Source of the DNA: Billgrantia campisalis
GTDB taxonomy: Bacteria; Pseudomonadota; Gammaproteobacteria; Pseudomonadales; Halomonadaceae
Reading direction: 5' to 3'
DNA: 64,000 nt
Assembly: GCF_022341425.1 (NCBI RefSeq)
Contig: NZ_JABFUC010000004.1
Span: 273,101-337,100 of the forward strand
Shown here: piece by piece, positions 44,557 to 52,574 of the stretch
Numbering within the stretch: the stretch's first letter is position 1
Layout: each line of letters begins with the position of its first letter
Translations under genes and position numbers: made by a program
Notes under the pieces: model-generated
Seen by the model: the letters and a program-made list of their open reading frames with translations, nothing else
Databases searched by the model: none
What the model was told of the DNA's origin: nothing

Positions 44557-46128
44557 TCATCCGCCGAAGTCCTCATGCAGCCAAGCGCGCAGGCGGTCCA
44601 TGCCCGGGTGCTCCTCGCGCTCTGGCGGCAGCATGCCGGGGACGAAGCCGCGCGCCTCGAAGGGCGCGAGCAACGCCGGGTCACCGCTGATGACATGCAC
44701 CGGCACCCCACCGCTGGCGTCGTCGCCGGTGATCAGCGGCGCCGCCTGGTGGTCACCGAGCAGGATCAGCAGGCTGTCGTCGCCCAGAAAGTCCTCGATC
44801 CAGCGCATGCTGGCGTTGAGCGAGTAGTCCACCGACAGGGCGTAGTGCTCGCGCACCCGCTCCAGGTCCTGCCACAGCACCTCGGGCGGGTCGCCGGCAT
44901 CGGCCCAGCGCTGGAAAACGCTGCCGTCGCCGACCTCGTCCCAGTCGTCGAGCACCGGCAGGATCGGCGTCCAGGGCGCGTGGCTCGAGATCAGGGCGAT
45001 CTGGGCGAATAGCGGCGCGGCCGCCGGCTGTCGAATATGGCGCTCGAAATAGTAAAGCGTGAACTGGTCGGGCATGGTCACCCAGTTGAGCGGCGGCCCG
45101 GCGTAGTCGATGTCCGCGGCGGCATGGATCTCGTCGAAGCCGTAGGCCTCCCCTTCCGGCCAGGCCAGGGTGATCGCCGGCATCACCGTCAGGGTGCGGT
45201 GGCCGCTGGCGCGAAAATCGTCCACCAGGGTGGGGCGTTCGCTGGCCAGCATCAGGCGGTACCAGAGCTGACTGTCGATCCACAGCCCACTGAGCGTGCT
45301 GGCGTGGGCCAGCCACGACTGACCGCCGCGGATCGGCGCGTCCAGGGTCCCCGAGACCACCGCCAGGCCGGCCGTCTCCAGCCGGGCCGCCATGTCGTCG
45401 AGACGCGGCAGGATGACTTCGGCATAGCGCTCGTCGTTCACCGCCGAAACACCGTAGGACTCGACGAACACCAGCAGCACGTCGCGACCGGCCAGCCCCG
45501 ACAGCTCCCGAACCGGGCCGGGGGCGTCTGCCAGGCGCGCCGTGAAGTCACGTCGCGCCCGGTGGGTCTCGATCAGCTGCTGGCCCTGGAAGCGCAGGGT
45601 GTCCACCAGCGGGGCTCGCGCCACCGGCACCAGCCGCGCCTGGTTGAGTTCCGCGGCGAGCAGCGCCCCGCTCCCCACGACCAGCAACAGCGCCAGCCCC
45701 AGGGCGGCGCCTCGACGCGCCCGCCCCTGCAGCGCGGCGAGCCCCCGCCACAGCCCCCACAGCAGCCCCACCAGCGCTACCACCGCCAGGAGCAGGGCGA
45801 GCACCGCCAGGGGAGTCCCCAGGTTGCCCGCCAGCAGATGGTAAACCGATCGCAGCAGCGGGAGGTCCAAGTAGAGGTTGAGCGAGCGCCCCAGCGCCTG
45901 ATGGGTCGCCGCATCACCAAGCCCAGCCAGCAGCGCCAGTGCCACCGCCGCCAGCGCCGGCCAGCGCAGCCAACTCGCCGGTCCCCGCGCCGGCAACAGC
46001 GCGAACAGCGCCGCCAGCAGCAGGGCCTCCAGGGCCAGCCAGCGCGGCGACAGCTCGCCGAAGCGCAGCCACAACGGCAGCAGCAGCGCGACATTGAGCA
46101 GGGCGGCACCGATCAGCAGGCGCAGCAT
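44557..46128 (-). CDS. Sulfatase-fold membrane transferase (LTA synthase/OpgB-like)
   Basis: The 523-residue protein has four to five N-terminal membrane helices (about 1-165, from 'MLRLLIGAALLNVALLLPLW') and a periplasmic alkaline-phosphatase/sulfatase domain. Recognisable parts are 'DVLLVFVESYGVSAVNDERY' (metal site), 'GGQSWLAHASTLSGLWID' with the candidate nucleophile, and 'LLILLGDHQAAP' (metal-binding Asp-His). LTA-synthase-type enzymes move phosphoglycerol from phosphatidylglycerol to a sugar; OpgB does this for osmoregulated periplasmic glucans. The gene is divergent from opgGH, so decorating that glucan is the most natural inference. The ATG at 46128 has GAGGAG; an earlier ATG lacks one. 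Confidence 0.78.
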   Translation of the reverse strand: MLRLLIGAALLNVALLLPLWLRFGELSPRWLALEALLLAALFALLPARGPASWLRWPALAAVALALLAGLGDAATHQALGRSLNLYLDLPLLRSVYHLLAGNLGTPLAVLALLLAVVALVGLLWGLWRGLAALQGRARRGAALGLALLLVVGSGALLAAELNQARLVPVARAPLVDTLRFQGQQLIETHRARRDFTARLADAPGPVRELSGLAGRDVLLVFVESYGVSAVNDERYAEVILPRLDDMAARLETAGLAVVSGTLDAPIRGGQSWLAHASTLSGLWIDSQLWYRLMLASERPTLVDDFRASGHRTLTVMPAITLAWPEGEAYGFDEIHAAADIDYAGPPLNWVTMPDQFTLYYFERHIRQPAAAPLFAQIALISSHAPWTPILPVLDDWDEVGDGSVFQRWADAGDPPEVLWQDLERVREHYALSVDYSLNASMRWIEDFLGDDSLLILLGDHQAAPLITGDDASGGVPVHVISGDPALLAPFEARGFVPGMLPPEREEHPGMDRLRAWLHEDFGG

Positions 46129-46319
46129 GGCGGCACTCCTCGGCGGCGATGGGAAAGACGGCATCACCCGAATGGTAGCCCACCGGAATCAGGTGTACAT
46201 TTCAGCAATCAACGTACAACCCATGTCTCAATAATTACCAGCCTTGCCGCCCCGTGCAGGAAACGGCATCAGCGGCGACACTGAGGCCAGGAGATGGCGA
46301 GCGGCGGAGGAGAACGTGA

Positions 46320-47882
46320 ATGCACCAGCGCAAGCGACGCTTCGGCCTGGCCCTGGGGCTCGCCCTGATGGCTGCCCCCCCAGCGGGCGCGGAGGGCGGC
46401 GAGACGGCCGAGATCGACGCGCTGTTCGATCGCGTCACCGAGCAGGCGCAGGCGCGCGCCGAGGCCGCCTATCGCCGCGGGGCCGCCGCCCTGCCCGAGG
46501 CGCTGCGTGATCTCGACTACGATACCTACCGGCAGATTCGCTTCGACCCCGAGGCGGCGCTGTGGCACGACGCTGGGCTGTTCTCGATCCAGCTGTTCCA
46601 CACCGGCTTCCTGTTCGACACCCCCGTGCAGCTCCATCTGGTGGAAGAGGGCGACACAACACCGCTCACCTTCGACCCGCAGCGCTTCCGCTACGACGGC
46701 CAGGCTGCCGAGCTGCTCGAGCAGGATCTGGACGGGGCCGGCCACGCCGGCTTTCGCCTGCACTTTCCGCTCCATCGCGCCGAATATCAGGACGAGTTCG
46801 CGGTGTTTCTCGGCGCCAGCTATTTCCGCCTAGTGGGCCGCGACCAGGGTTATGGGCTGTCGGCCCGGGGGCTGGCTATCGACACCGCCCTGCCCCACGG
46901 CGAGGAGTTTCCTGCCTTTCGCGAGTTCTGGCTGGTCCGCCCGGCCCCCGAAGCCAGCCGCATGACGGTGCTGGCACTGCTCGACAGCCCTTCCCTGGCC
47001 GGGGCCTACCGCTTCGACATCGCCCCGGGGCGCGACATCGGGGTCGAGGTGGAAGCCCGGCTGTTCGCCCGGCGGGACCTGGCGAAGCTCGGCGTGGCGC
47101 CGCTGACCAGCATGTTCGCCCACGGCGACACCAGCGCTGGCCCCATCGACGACCATCGCCCGGCGGTGCACGACTCCGAGGGGCTGCTGATACACACCGG
47201 CCGCGGCGAGTGGATCTGGCGGCCGCTCACCAATCCCCGTCAGCTGCGCGTCTCCCAGTTCCTGGACGCCGCTCCGGCCGGCTTCGGGCTGGTGCAGCGC
47301 AGCCGCGACTTCGCCCGCTACCTGGACCTGGAAGCCCGCTACGAGCGCCGCCCCAGCCAGTGGGTCGAACCCCTCGGCGACTGGGGGGCCGGTCGGGTCG
47401 AGCTCGTGGAGATCCCCGCCCCCGACGAGACCCACGACAATATCGTCGCCTACTGGATCGGCGACACGCCGCTGAAGGCCGGCGAAGCGCGCCGCTTTCG
47501 CTATCGCACCCACACCTTCGGCGCCTCGCTGCCCGAGGCGCCGCAGGCCCGAGTGGTGCGCACCCGCCACGGCTGGGGCGCCGTCCCCGGCCAGAGCGAC
47601 CCGCCGCCGCGCAGCCGACGTCACTTCATGATCGACTTTCGCGGTGGCGAGCTGGAGGGGCTGGCCCCGGACCAGCCCGTCCAGGCCGAGCTCGACCTCA
47701 GCCGCGGTCGGGTGCGCCACCTGCAGACCCAGCCGCTGCCCGACGGCCGCGGCTGGCGGGCCAGCTTCCGGCTCGACCCCGAGGGGGGCCAGCCCGCCGA
47801 CATGCGCCTGCGGCTGCGTCTCTACGGCGACACCATCAGCGAGACCTGGAACCATGTCTGGTACCCGGACGAATCGCGCTGA
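46320..47882 (+). CDS. opgG: Periplasmic glucan biosynthesis protein OpgG/OpgD-like
   Basis: The 520-residue secreted protein has a signal peptide (MHQRKRRFGLALGLALMAAP, then AGA cut region) and matches the MdoG family through 'LPEALRDLDYDTYRQIRFDP', 'LFSIQLFHTGFLFDTPVQLH', 'EFPAFREFWLVRPAPEAS' and 'DRGRGEWIWRPLTNPRQLRV'-type 'GRGEWIWRPLTNPRQLRVSQ'. OpgG acts in the periplasm on the beta-1,2-glucan backbone made by OpgH. Length matches E. coli OpgG (511). Its end overlaps opgH by 29 bases. The upstream 191-base gap is shared with the divergent sulfatase-fold gene. Confidence 0.93.
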   Translation: MHQRKRRFGLALGLALMAAPPAGAEGGETAEIDALFDRVTEQAQARAEAAYRRGAAALPEALRDLDYDTYRQIRFDPEAALWHDAGLFSIQLFHTGFLFDTPVQLHLVEEGDTTPLTFDPQRFRYDGQAAELLEQDLDGAGHAGFRLHFPLHRAEYQDEFAVFLGASYFRLVGRDQGYGLSARGLAIDTALPHGEEFPAFREFWLVRPAPEASRMTVLALLDSPSLAGAYRFDIAPGRDIGVEVEARLFARRDLAKLGVAPLTSMFAHGDTSAGPIDDHRPAVHDSEGLLIHTGRGEWIWRPLTNPRQLRVSQFLDAAPAGFGLVQRSRDFARYLDLEARYERRPSQWVEPLGDWGAGRVELVEIPAPDETHDNIVAYWIGDTPLKAGEARRFRYRTHTFGASLPEAPQARVVRTRHGWGAVPGQSDPPPRSRRHFMIDFRGGELEGLAPDQPVQAELDLSRGRVRHLQTQPLPDGRGWRASFRLDPEGGQPADMRLRLRLYGDTISETWNHVWYPDESR

Positions 47883-49788
47883 GCTCGGCGCCCAGCGCGG
47901 CAAAGGCGAGACGCGGCTGCCCTGGCTGCGCACGCGGCGTGCCCTGTTTGCCTCCCTGGTAGCCGCCACCACCCTGGTCGGCGCTCTGCTGATGTGGCGC
48001 ATCCTGGACGCCGACGGCCTCGGGGTACTGGCGGCGATCATCCTGGCACTGTTCACCCTGACCTTCGCCTGGATCACCGCCGCCTTCTGGTCGGCGGCCT
48101 TCGGCTTCGTCGTGACCCTCAGCGGGCGCGACCCGCTGACCCTGGCGCGACTGCCGAGCCGTGCCCACGAACGGGCACTGCCGATCCGGCAGCGCACCGT
48201 GCTGGCGATGCCGATCCATAACGAGCCGCCGGACGCCGTGGTGGCCAACCTGGAAGCCACCGCCAACGCCCTGATCGCCACCGGTGAGGCCCACCACTTC
48301 GAAGGCTTCGTGCTCAGCGATACCACCGATACGGCCCTCGCCGCACGGGAAGCCGCGGCGATCGCCGCCCTGCAGCGGCGCCTGGCCGACCGGCTTGTCG
48401 TGCACTATCGGCGCCGCGCCGACAACCGGGGGCGCAAGGCCGGCAACCTGGCCGAGTTCTGCCGCCGCTGGGGCCGGCGCTACGACTTCATGGTGGTGCT
48501 GGATGCCGACAGCCGCATGAGCGGCGAGGCCCTGCTGGACCTGGTCCGCGCCCTGCAGGCACGCCCCGAGGTGGGGCTGATTCAGAGCGTACCGCTGCCC
48601 GCCCGTCAGGCCACCCTCTTCGGTCGCCTGGCCCAGTTCGCCGCCGCGCTCTACGCCCCCATGCTCGCCGCCGGCCAGAGCAGCTGGCAGGGCGATGCCG
48701 CCAACTACTGGGGCCACAACGCCATCCTTAGGCTGCACGCCTTCATGGCTCACTGCGGCCTGCCCGAACTGCGCGGGCGGCCGCCGCTGGGCGGCGAAAT
48801 CCTCAGCCACGACTTCGTCGAGGCCGCGCTGCTGCGCCGCGCCGGCTGGGAGGTCCAGCTCGATACCCGCATCGCCGGCAGCTACGAGGAGATGCCCGGC
48901 AACCTGCTCGACTATGCCCGTCGCGACCGGCGCTGGACCCAGGGCAACCTGCAGCACTTGCGCCTGCTGGCCGCTCCGGGGCTGCAGGTTATGAGCCGCC
49001 TCCACTTCGTGATGGGCGCCATGGCCTTTATCTCCTCCTTGCTGTGGCTGGCCGTGCTGCTGCTGGGCAGCCTCGACGCCGTGCTGCGCGCCCAGCGCCA
49101 GGTGACCTACTTCCCCCACCCCGAGCAGCTCTTCCCGCTCTGGCCCCAGGCGCGCCCCGAGCTGATCGCAATACTCTTCGCCACCACCCTGGGCCTGCTG
49201 CTGCTGCCCAAGCTGATGGGCCTGCTGCTGGCCCTGGTCAGGCGCCCCGAGCCCTTCGGCGGCCGCCTGCGCCTGCTGGCCAGCGCCCTGCTGGAAGCCC
49301 TGGTCGCGGTGCTGCTGGCGCCGGTGATGATGCTCTTCCACAGCGCCTTCGTGCTGGGCGTGCTCACCGGCGCCCGCGTGGAGTGGGGCGCCCAGGCCCG
49401 GGAGGGTCGCGCGGTGGCCTGGGCCGACGCCCTGCGTCACACCGCGCCCGCCATGCTGCTGGGCGCCCTCTGGGCGGGGCTGGTGGGCTGGCTGGCCCCG
49501 GCGCTGCTGTGGTGGCTCAGCCCCATCTGGGGCGGCCTGCTGCTGGCCCCGCTGCTGGCCCGCTGGAGCGGCGAGCGCCGGCCGGCCGACGGGCTGGCAC
49601 GGCTCGGCCTTCTGACCCTGCGGCCCCGGGCCGAGGACGCCGCGCTGCTCGCCCAGGACGCAGTGACGAGCGCCACTCCCGGCGACCCACCGCTGCCGCC
49701 CCCGCCCGAGCGCCCCGGCGACATGCCGCTGGCGCGGCTCTCGCGTCGCTCGCCCCACGGCGCCGCCACACCGTCACCCCGCCCATGA
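47854..49788 (+). CDS. opgH: Glucan glucosyltransferase OpgH-like
   Basis: The 644-residue inner-membrane GT2 enzyme makes the linear beta-1,2-glucan of periplasmic glucans. It has two N-terminal helices, the substrate motif 'DFMVVLDADSRMSGEALLDL', 'EILSHDFVEAALLRRAGWEV' with the catalytic acid, the 'RRWTQGNLQHLRLL' (QxxRW-type) motif and a C-terminal cluster of helices. It lacks the long N-terminal extension of E. coli OpgH (847 residues). I start it at the ATG at 47854, inside the end of opgG. The stop overlaps the next gene by 4 bases (ATGA). Confidence 0.92.
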   Translation: MSGTRTNRAELGAQRGKGETRLPWLRTRRALFASLVAATTLVGALLMWRILDADGLGVLAAIILALFTLTFAWITAAFWSAAFGFVVTLSGRDPLTLARLPSRAHERALPIRQRTVLAMPIHNEPPDAVVANLEATANALIATGEAHHFEGFVLSDTTDTALAAREAAAIAALQRRLADRLVVHYRRRADNRGRKAGNLAEFCRRWGRRYDFMVVLDADSRMSGEALLDLVRALQARPEVGLIQSVPLPARQATLFGRLAQFAAALYAPMLAAGQSSWQGDAANYWGHNAILRLHAFMAHCGLPELRGRPPLGGEILSHDFVEAALLRRAGWEVQLDTRIAGSYEEMPGNLLDYARRDRRWTQGNLQHLRLLAAPGLQVMSRLHFVMGAMAFISSLLWLAVLLLGSLDAVLRAQRQVTYFPHPEQLFPLWPQARPELIAILFATTLGLLLLPKLMGLLLALVRRPEPFGGRLRLLASALLEALVAVLLAPVMMLFHSAFVLGVLTGARVEWGAQAREGRAVAWADALRHTAPAMLLGALWAGLVGWLAPALLWWLSPIWGGLLLAPLLARWSGERRPADGLARLGLLTLRPRAEDAALLAQDAVTSATPGDPPLPPPPERPGDMPLARLSRRSPHGAATPSPRP

Positions 49789-50582
49789 GACACGCCGACA
49801 TGCCCTTGGTCACTCCCCTGCGCCGCGGCTACGGCCTGGCCCGCTCACTGCTCGTCTACTGGCGCCCCGGCCGCCAGCGCGCCCTGCGCCGACTGTATGC
49901 CGACTTCATCGACCCGGGCGATCTGGTGTTCGATATCGGCGCCCATCTGGGCGACCGCACCGCGGCCTTCGCCGGGCTCGGCGCCCGGGTCGTGGCCCTG
50001 GAGCCCCAGCCGGCGCTCTACCGCTGGCTTACCCGACTGGTGGGCCGGCACGCTACCGTGACCCTGCTGCCGGTGGCGGCCGGCGCACACCCCGGGGAGG
50101 CCGAACTGGCCATCAGCCGCGCCACGCCGACGGTCTCGACCCTGGCCCATGGCTGGCGCCAGGCCATTGGCGAGCGCAACCCCGGCTTTCGCCAGGTGCG
50201 CTGGGAGGAGCGTCTGAGGGTGCCGGTCACCACCCTCGACGCACTGATCGCCGAGCACGGCGTGCCGCGCTTCTGCAAGATCGACGTGGAAGGCTTCGAG
50301 GCCGAGGTGCTGGCCGGGCTCAGCCAGCCGCTGGCCGGCGTCTCGGTGGAGTTCGTCGCCGGTGCCCTGGAGGTGGCCGACGCCTGCGTGGCACGCCTGG
50401 CCACCCTGGGCGACTATCGCTATAACGCTATCGCCGGCGAGGGGCGCCGATTGCGCTGGCCGGACTGGCGCTCTCCGGCGGCGACCCGCGCCTGGCTGGC
50501 CAGCGGCGCCGACGGCCTGGCCTCCGGCGATCTCTATGCGCGACTCGACTCCCCCCACCCGAGGAGGCAAACGGATGCATGA
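49785..50582 (+). CDS. FkbM-family methyltransferase
   Basis: The 265-residue protein has the FkbM methyltransferase domain: SAM motif 'GDLVFDIGAHLGDRTAAFAG', 'ARVVALEPQPALYRWLTRLV' and the late FkbM hallmark 'FCKIDVEGFEAEVLAGLSQP'. FkbM enzymes O-methylate sugars, polyketides and other small molecules. It overlaps opgH by 4 bases and the creatininase gene by 8 bases, so the four genes form one translationally coupled unit. This suggests the methyl acceptor is made by the same operon, for example the glucan or the product of the downstream pathway. Confidence 0.85.
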   Translation: MRHADMPLVTPLRRGYGLARSLLVYWRPGRQRALRRLYADFIDPGDLVFDIGAHLGDRTAAFAGLGARVVALEPQPALYRWLTRLVGRHATVTLLPVAAGAHPGEAELAISRATPTVSTLAHGWRQAIGERNPGFRQVRWEERLRVPVTTLDALIAEHGVPRFCKIDVEGFEAEVLAGLSQPLAGVSVEFVAGALEVADACVARLATLGDYRYNAIAGEGRRLRWPDWRSPAATRAWLASGADGLASGDLYARLDSPHPRRQTDA

Positions 50583-51399
50583 CGCCCCCCTTACCGCCTT
50601 TCCCCACTGGCAGGACCTGACCAGCCGCGAGATCGCCGGGCTCGACGGCGACAGCGTGGCGGTGATGGTGCTCGGCGCCATCGAGCAGCACGGCCCCCAT
50701 CTGCCGCTCTCCACCGACCTCGATATCGGCGAAGGGCTGCTGGCCGCGGCGCTGGCACACCTGCCCGACGGCTTTCCCCTGGTACAGCTGCCCCCCCTGG
50801 CGGTGGGCGCCAGCGAGGAACACCTGAGTTTTCCCGGTACCCTGAGCCTGTCGCCGGCACTGGCCACCGCCCTTCTGGAGGCCCACGGCGACGCCGTGGC
50901 CCGCGCCGGTCTCTCGCGGCTGGTGTTGCTCAACAGCCACGGCGGCAACAAGGCGGTGATGGACAGCACCGCCCTGGCGCTGCGACGCCGCCACGGCATG
51001 CTGGTGGTCAAGCTGCACTACATGCGCATGGCACCGCCGGAGACCCTGCCAGGCGACGGCCTGCCCGCCGAGGAGCTGCGCCACGGGCTGCACGGCGGCG
51101 CCGTGGAGACCGCGCTGATGCGCCACCTGGCACCGGACAAGGTGCGCCTCGAACACCTTGAAGCGCGTCGCTCCCGGGGCCAGGCCATGGCGGAAGAGGG
51201 TCAGCTGCTGGGCCCGGAGGGCGAGGCCGCCTTCGCCTGGCTGGCCGAGGACCTGCACCCCGAGGGGGTAGTGGGCAACGCCCACCTGGGCACCGCCGCA
51301 CTGGGCGAACGCCTGGTCGCCCACTACGCCCAGCGCATCGCCCGCATCCTTCACGAGACCCGCGCCATGCGGCTCAAGCGCCTCAGCGGCGGACCCTGA
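50575..51399 (+). CDS. Creatininase-family amidohydrolase
   Basis: The 274-residue protein has the creatininase fold motifs: 'MVLGAIEQHGPHLPLSTDLD' (metal-binding Glu, His, Asp), 'GASEEHLSFPGTLSLSP', and 'LVLLNSHGGNKAVMD' with 'HGGNK', then 'HGGAVETALMRHLAPD'. Family members open small amide or ring substrates; ArfB deformylates a GTP-derived aminopyrimidine in archaeal riboflavin/F420 synthesis, and MftE trims a peptide. Next to a GTP cyclohydrolase II and a RibD reductase, an ArfB-like role is attractive but not proved. GAGGAGG precedes the ATG. The end overlaps the GTP cyclohydrolase gene tail to tail by 17 bases. Confidence 0.86.
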   Translation: MHDAPLTAFPHWQDLTSREIAGLDGDSVAVMVLGAIEQHGPHLPLSTDLDIGEGLLAAALAHLPDGFPLVQLPPLAVGASEEHLSFPGTLSLSPALATALLEAHGDAVARAGLSRLVLLNSHGGNKAVMDSTALALRRRHGMLVVKLHYMRMAPPETLPGDGLPAEELRHGLHGGAVETALMRHLAPDKVRLEHLEARRSRGQAMAEEGQLLGPEGEAAFAWLAEDLHPEGVVGNAHLGTAALGERLVAHYAQRIARILHETRAMRLKRLSGGP

Positions 51400-52498
51400 G
51401 CACCTCGTCGAGCAGGTGGCCGGCGCGCTCGGCCTTGGCGCTGAGATAGCGCCGGTTGTGGTCGTTGAGGCTGCCGTAGAGGGCCTGGCGCGCCACCACC
51501 TCGATGCCGCCGTCCGCCAGCGCGGTCACCTTGCGCGGGTTGTTGGTCAGCAGCTGCACCCGGCGGATGCCAAGCGCCTTGAGCATGTCCACCGCCACCC
51601 CGTAGTGTCGTTCGTCCTCGCCGAAGCCCAGGGTGTGGTCGGCATCCAGGGTGTCCAGGCCGCCGTCCTGCAGGGTATAGGCGCGCAGCTTGTTGGCCAG
51701 GCCGATGCCGCGCCCCTCCTGGGCCAGGTAGAGCAGCACGCCGCCGCCCAGCGCCTCGATCTCGGCCACGGCGTTGCGCAGCTGCTCGCCACAGTCGCAG
51801 CGCAGGCTACCGAACAGATCACCGGTGAGACAGGCCGAATGCAGCCGCAGCGGCACCGGGGCCGCCCCGGTCTCGGGCTCACCGATCACCACCGCCACGT
51901 GCTCGCGCAACCCGTCGGGCTCGCGGAACAGGATGAAGCGGGTGTCGAAGGCGTCGGCCAAGGGAATATGCGCCTCGCTGACCCGCTTGAGCATGCCGCC
52001 GGTGTTATCCAGGCAGCGCTCGGCGGCCTCGGCGTCCACCGCCAGCAACTCGCCGCTGGCCAGCGACGCCTCTACCGCCGCCCACCGCGCCGCGCTGACC
52101 CGCGCGACCAGCGCCGAGGGAATCAGCAGCGCTCGACGCATCAGCGCCAGGGCCCCGCGGTCGGCAAGCTCCGCCGGCCGCAGCCGAGCGCGCCACGCCC
52201 GACGCTCTGGCGCCGGCAGTGTTTCGGCGCCAAAGGCCAGCGCGGCCAGGCGCCGCCCGCTCAGCCCTGGCGGCAGCGACAGTCGCGCCGGAGCGCTGCG
52301 CGCCTGCCCCCCCAGCAGCGTCAGCCGATGCTGGCTGAGCACCAGCGCCGGCGCCGTGCCGGCCTGTTCGGCCAGCCGTGTCGGCACGCCGTCGCCGGCC
52401 CCCTCCAGGGCCTGGACCAGCACGCGCTCCTCGCCGGCCACCAGCAGGACCGGCAGGCCACGGCGAATATCGAAGATGGCGCGTTCTACCTGATGCAT
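51383..52498 (-). CDS. GTP cyclohydrolase II with degenerate DHBP-synthase-like N-terminal domain
   Basis: The 371-residue protein resembles RibBA. The C-terminal half is an intact GTP cyclohydrolase II: zinc ligands in 'HSACLTGDLFGSLRCDCGEQ', catalytic 'YLAQEGRGIGLANKLRAYTL', and 'RVQLLTNNPRKVTAL'. The N-terminal half starts like RibB ('ERAIFDIRRGLPVLLVAGEE') but the catalytic DDEDRENEGD block is replaced by 'AGEERVLVQALEGAG', so it should not make DHBP. The ATG at 52498 has AAGGAG 6 bases upstream. Its role is probably to supply a GTP-derived pyrimidine to a special pathway, not general riboflavin synthesis. It is divergent from the RibD-like gene with a 76-base shared promoter region. Confidence 0.87.
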   Translation of the reverse strand: MHQVERAIFDIRRGLPVLLVAGEERVLVQALEGAGDGVPTRLAEQAGTAPALVLSQHRLTLLGGQARSAPARLSLPPGLSGRRLAALAFGAETLPAPERRAWRARLRPAELADRGALALMRRALLIPSALVARVSAARWAAVEASLASGELLAVDAEAAERCLDNTGGMLKRVSEAHIPLADAFDTRFILFREPDGLREHVAVVIGEPETGAAPVPLRLHSACLTGDLFGSLRCDCGEQLRNAVAEIEALGGGVLLYLAQEGRGIGLANKLRAYTLQDGGLDTLDADHTLGFGEDERHYGVAVDMLKALGIRRVQLLTNNPRKVTALADGGIEVVARQALYGSLNDHNRRYLSAKAERAGHLLDEVLRVRR

Positions 52499-52574
52499 GA
52501 CGATCTCCTTGCGTGCCTTGTGCCGCCGTGGCGGACTACGCATGATGAAACGCTGAATCCGACCCGGAGGCTCC
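52499..52574. promoter_or_regulatory. Divergent promoter gap between RibBA-like and RibD-like genes
   Basis: Only 76 bases separate the two start codons. The gap contains the AAGGAG of the RibBA-like gene and GGAGG before the RibD-like ATG, leaving about 50 bases for two promoters, so the two are probably co-regulated. No riboflavin (FMN) riboswitch is present; it would not fit in this space. Confidence 0.5.

Noticed and set aside
47836..49758. Long minus-strand open frame opposite opgH
   Set aside because: Gln/Gly/His-rich low-complexity protein typical of antisense frames in GC-rich genes; opgH motifs are clear on the plus strand.
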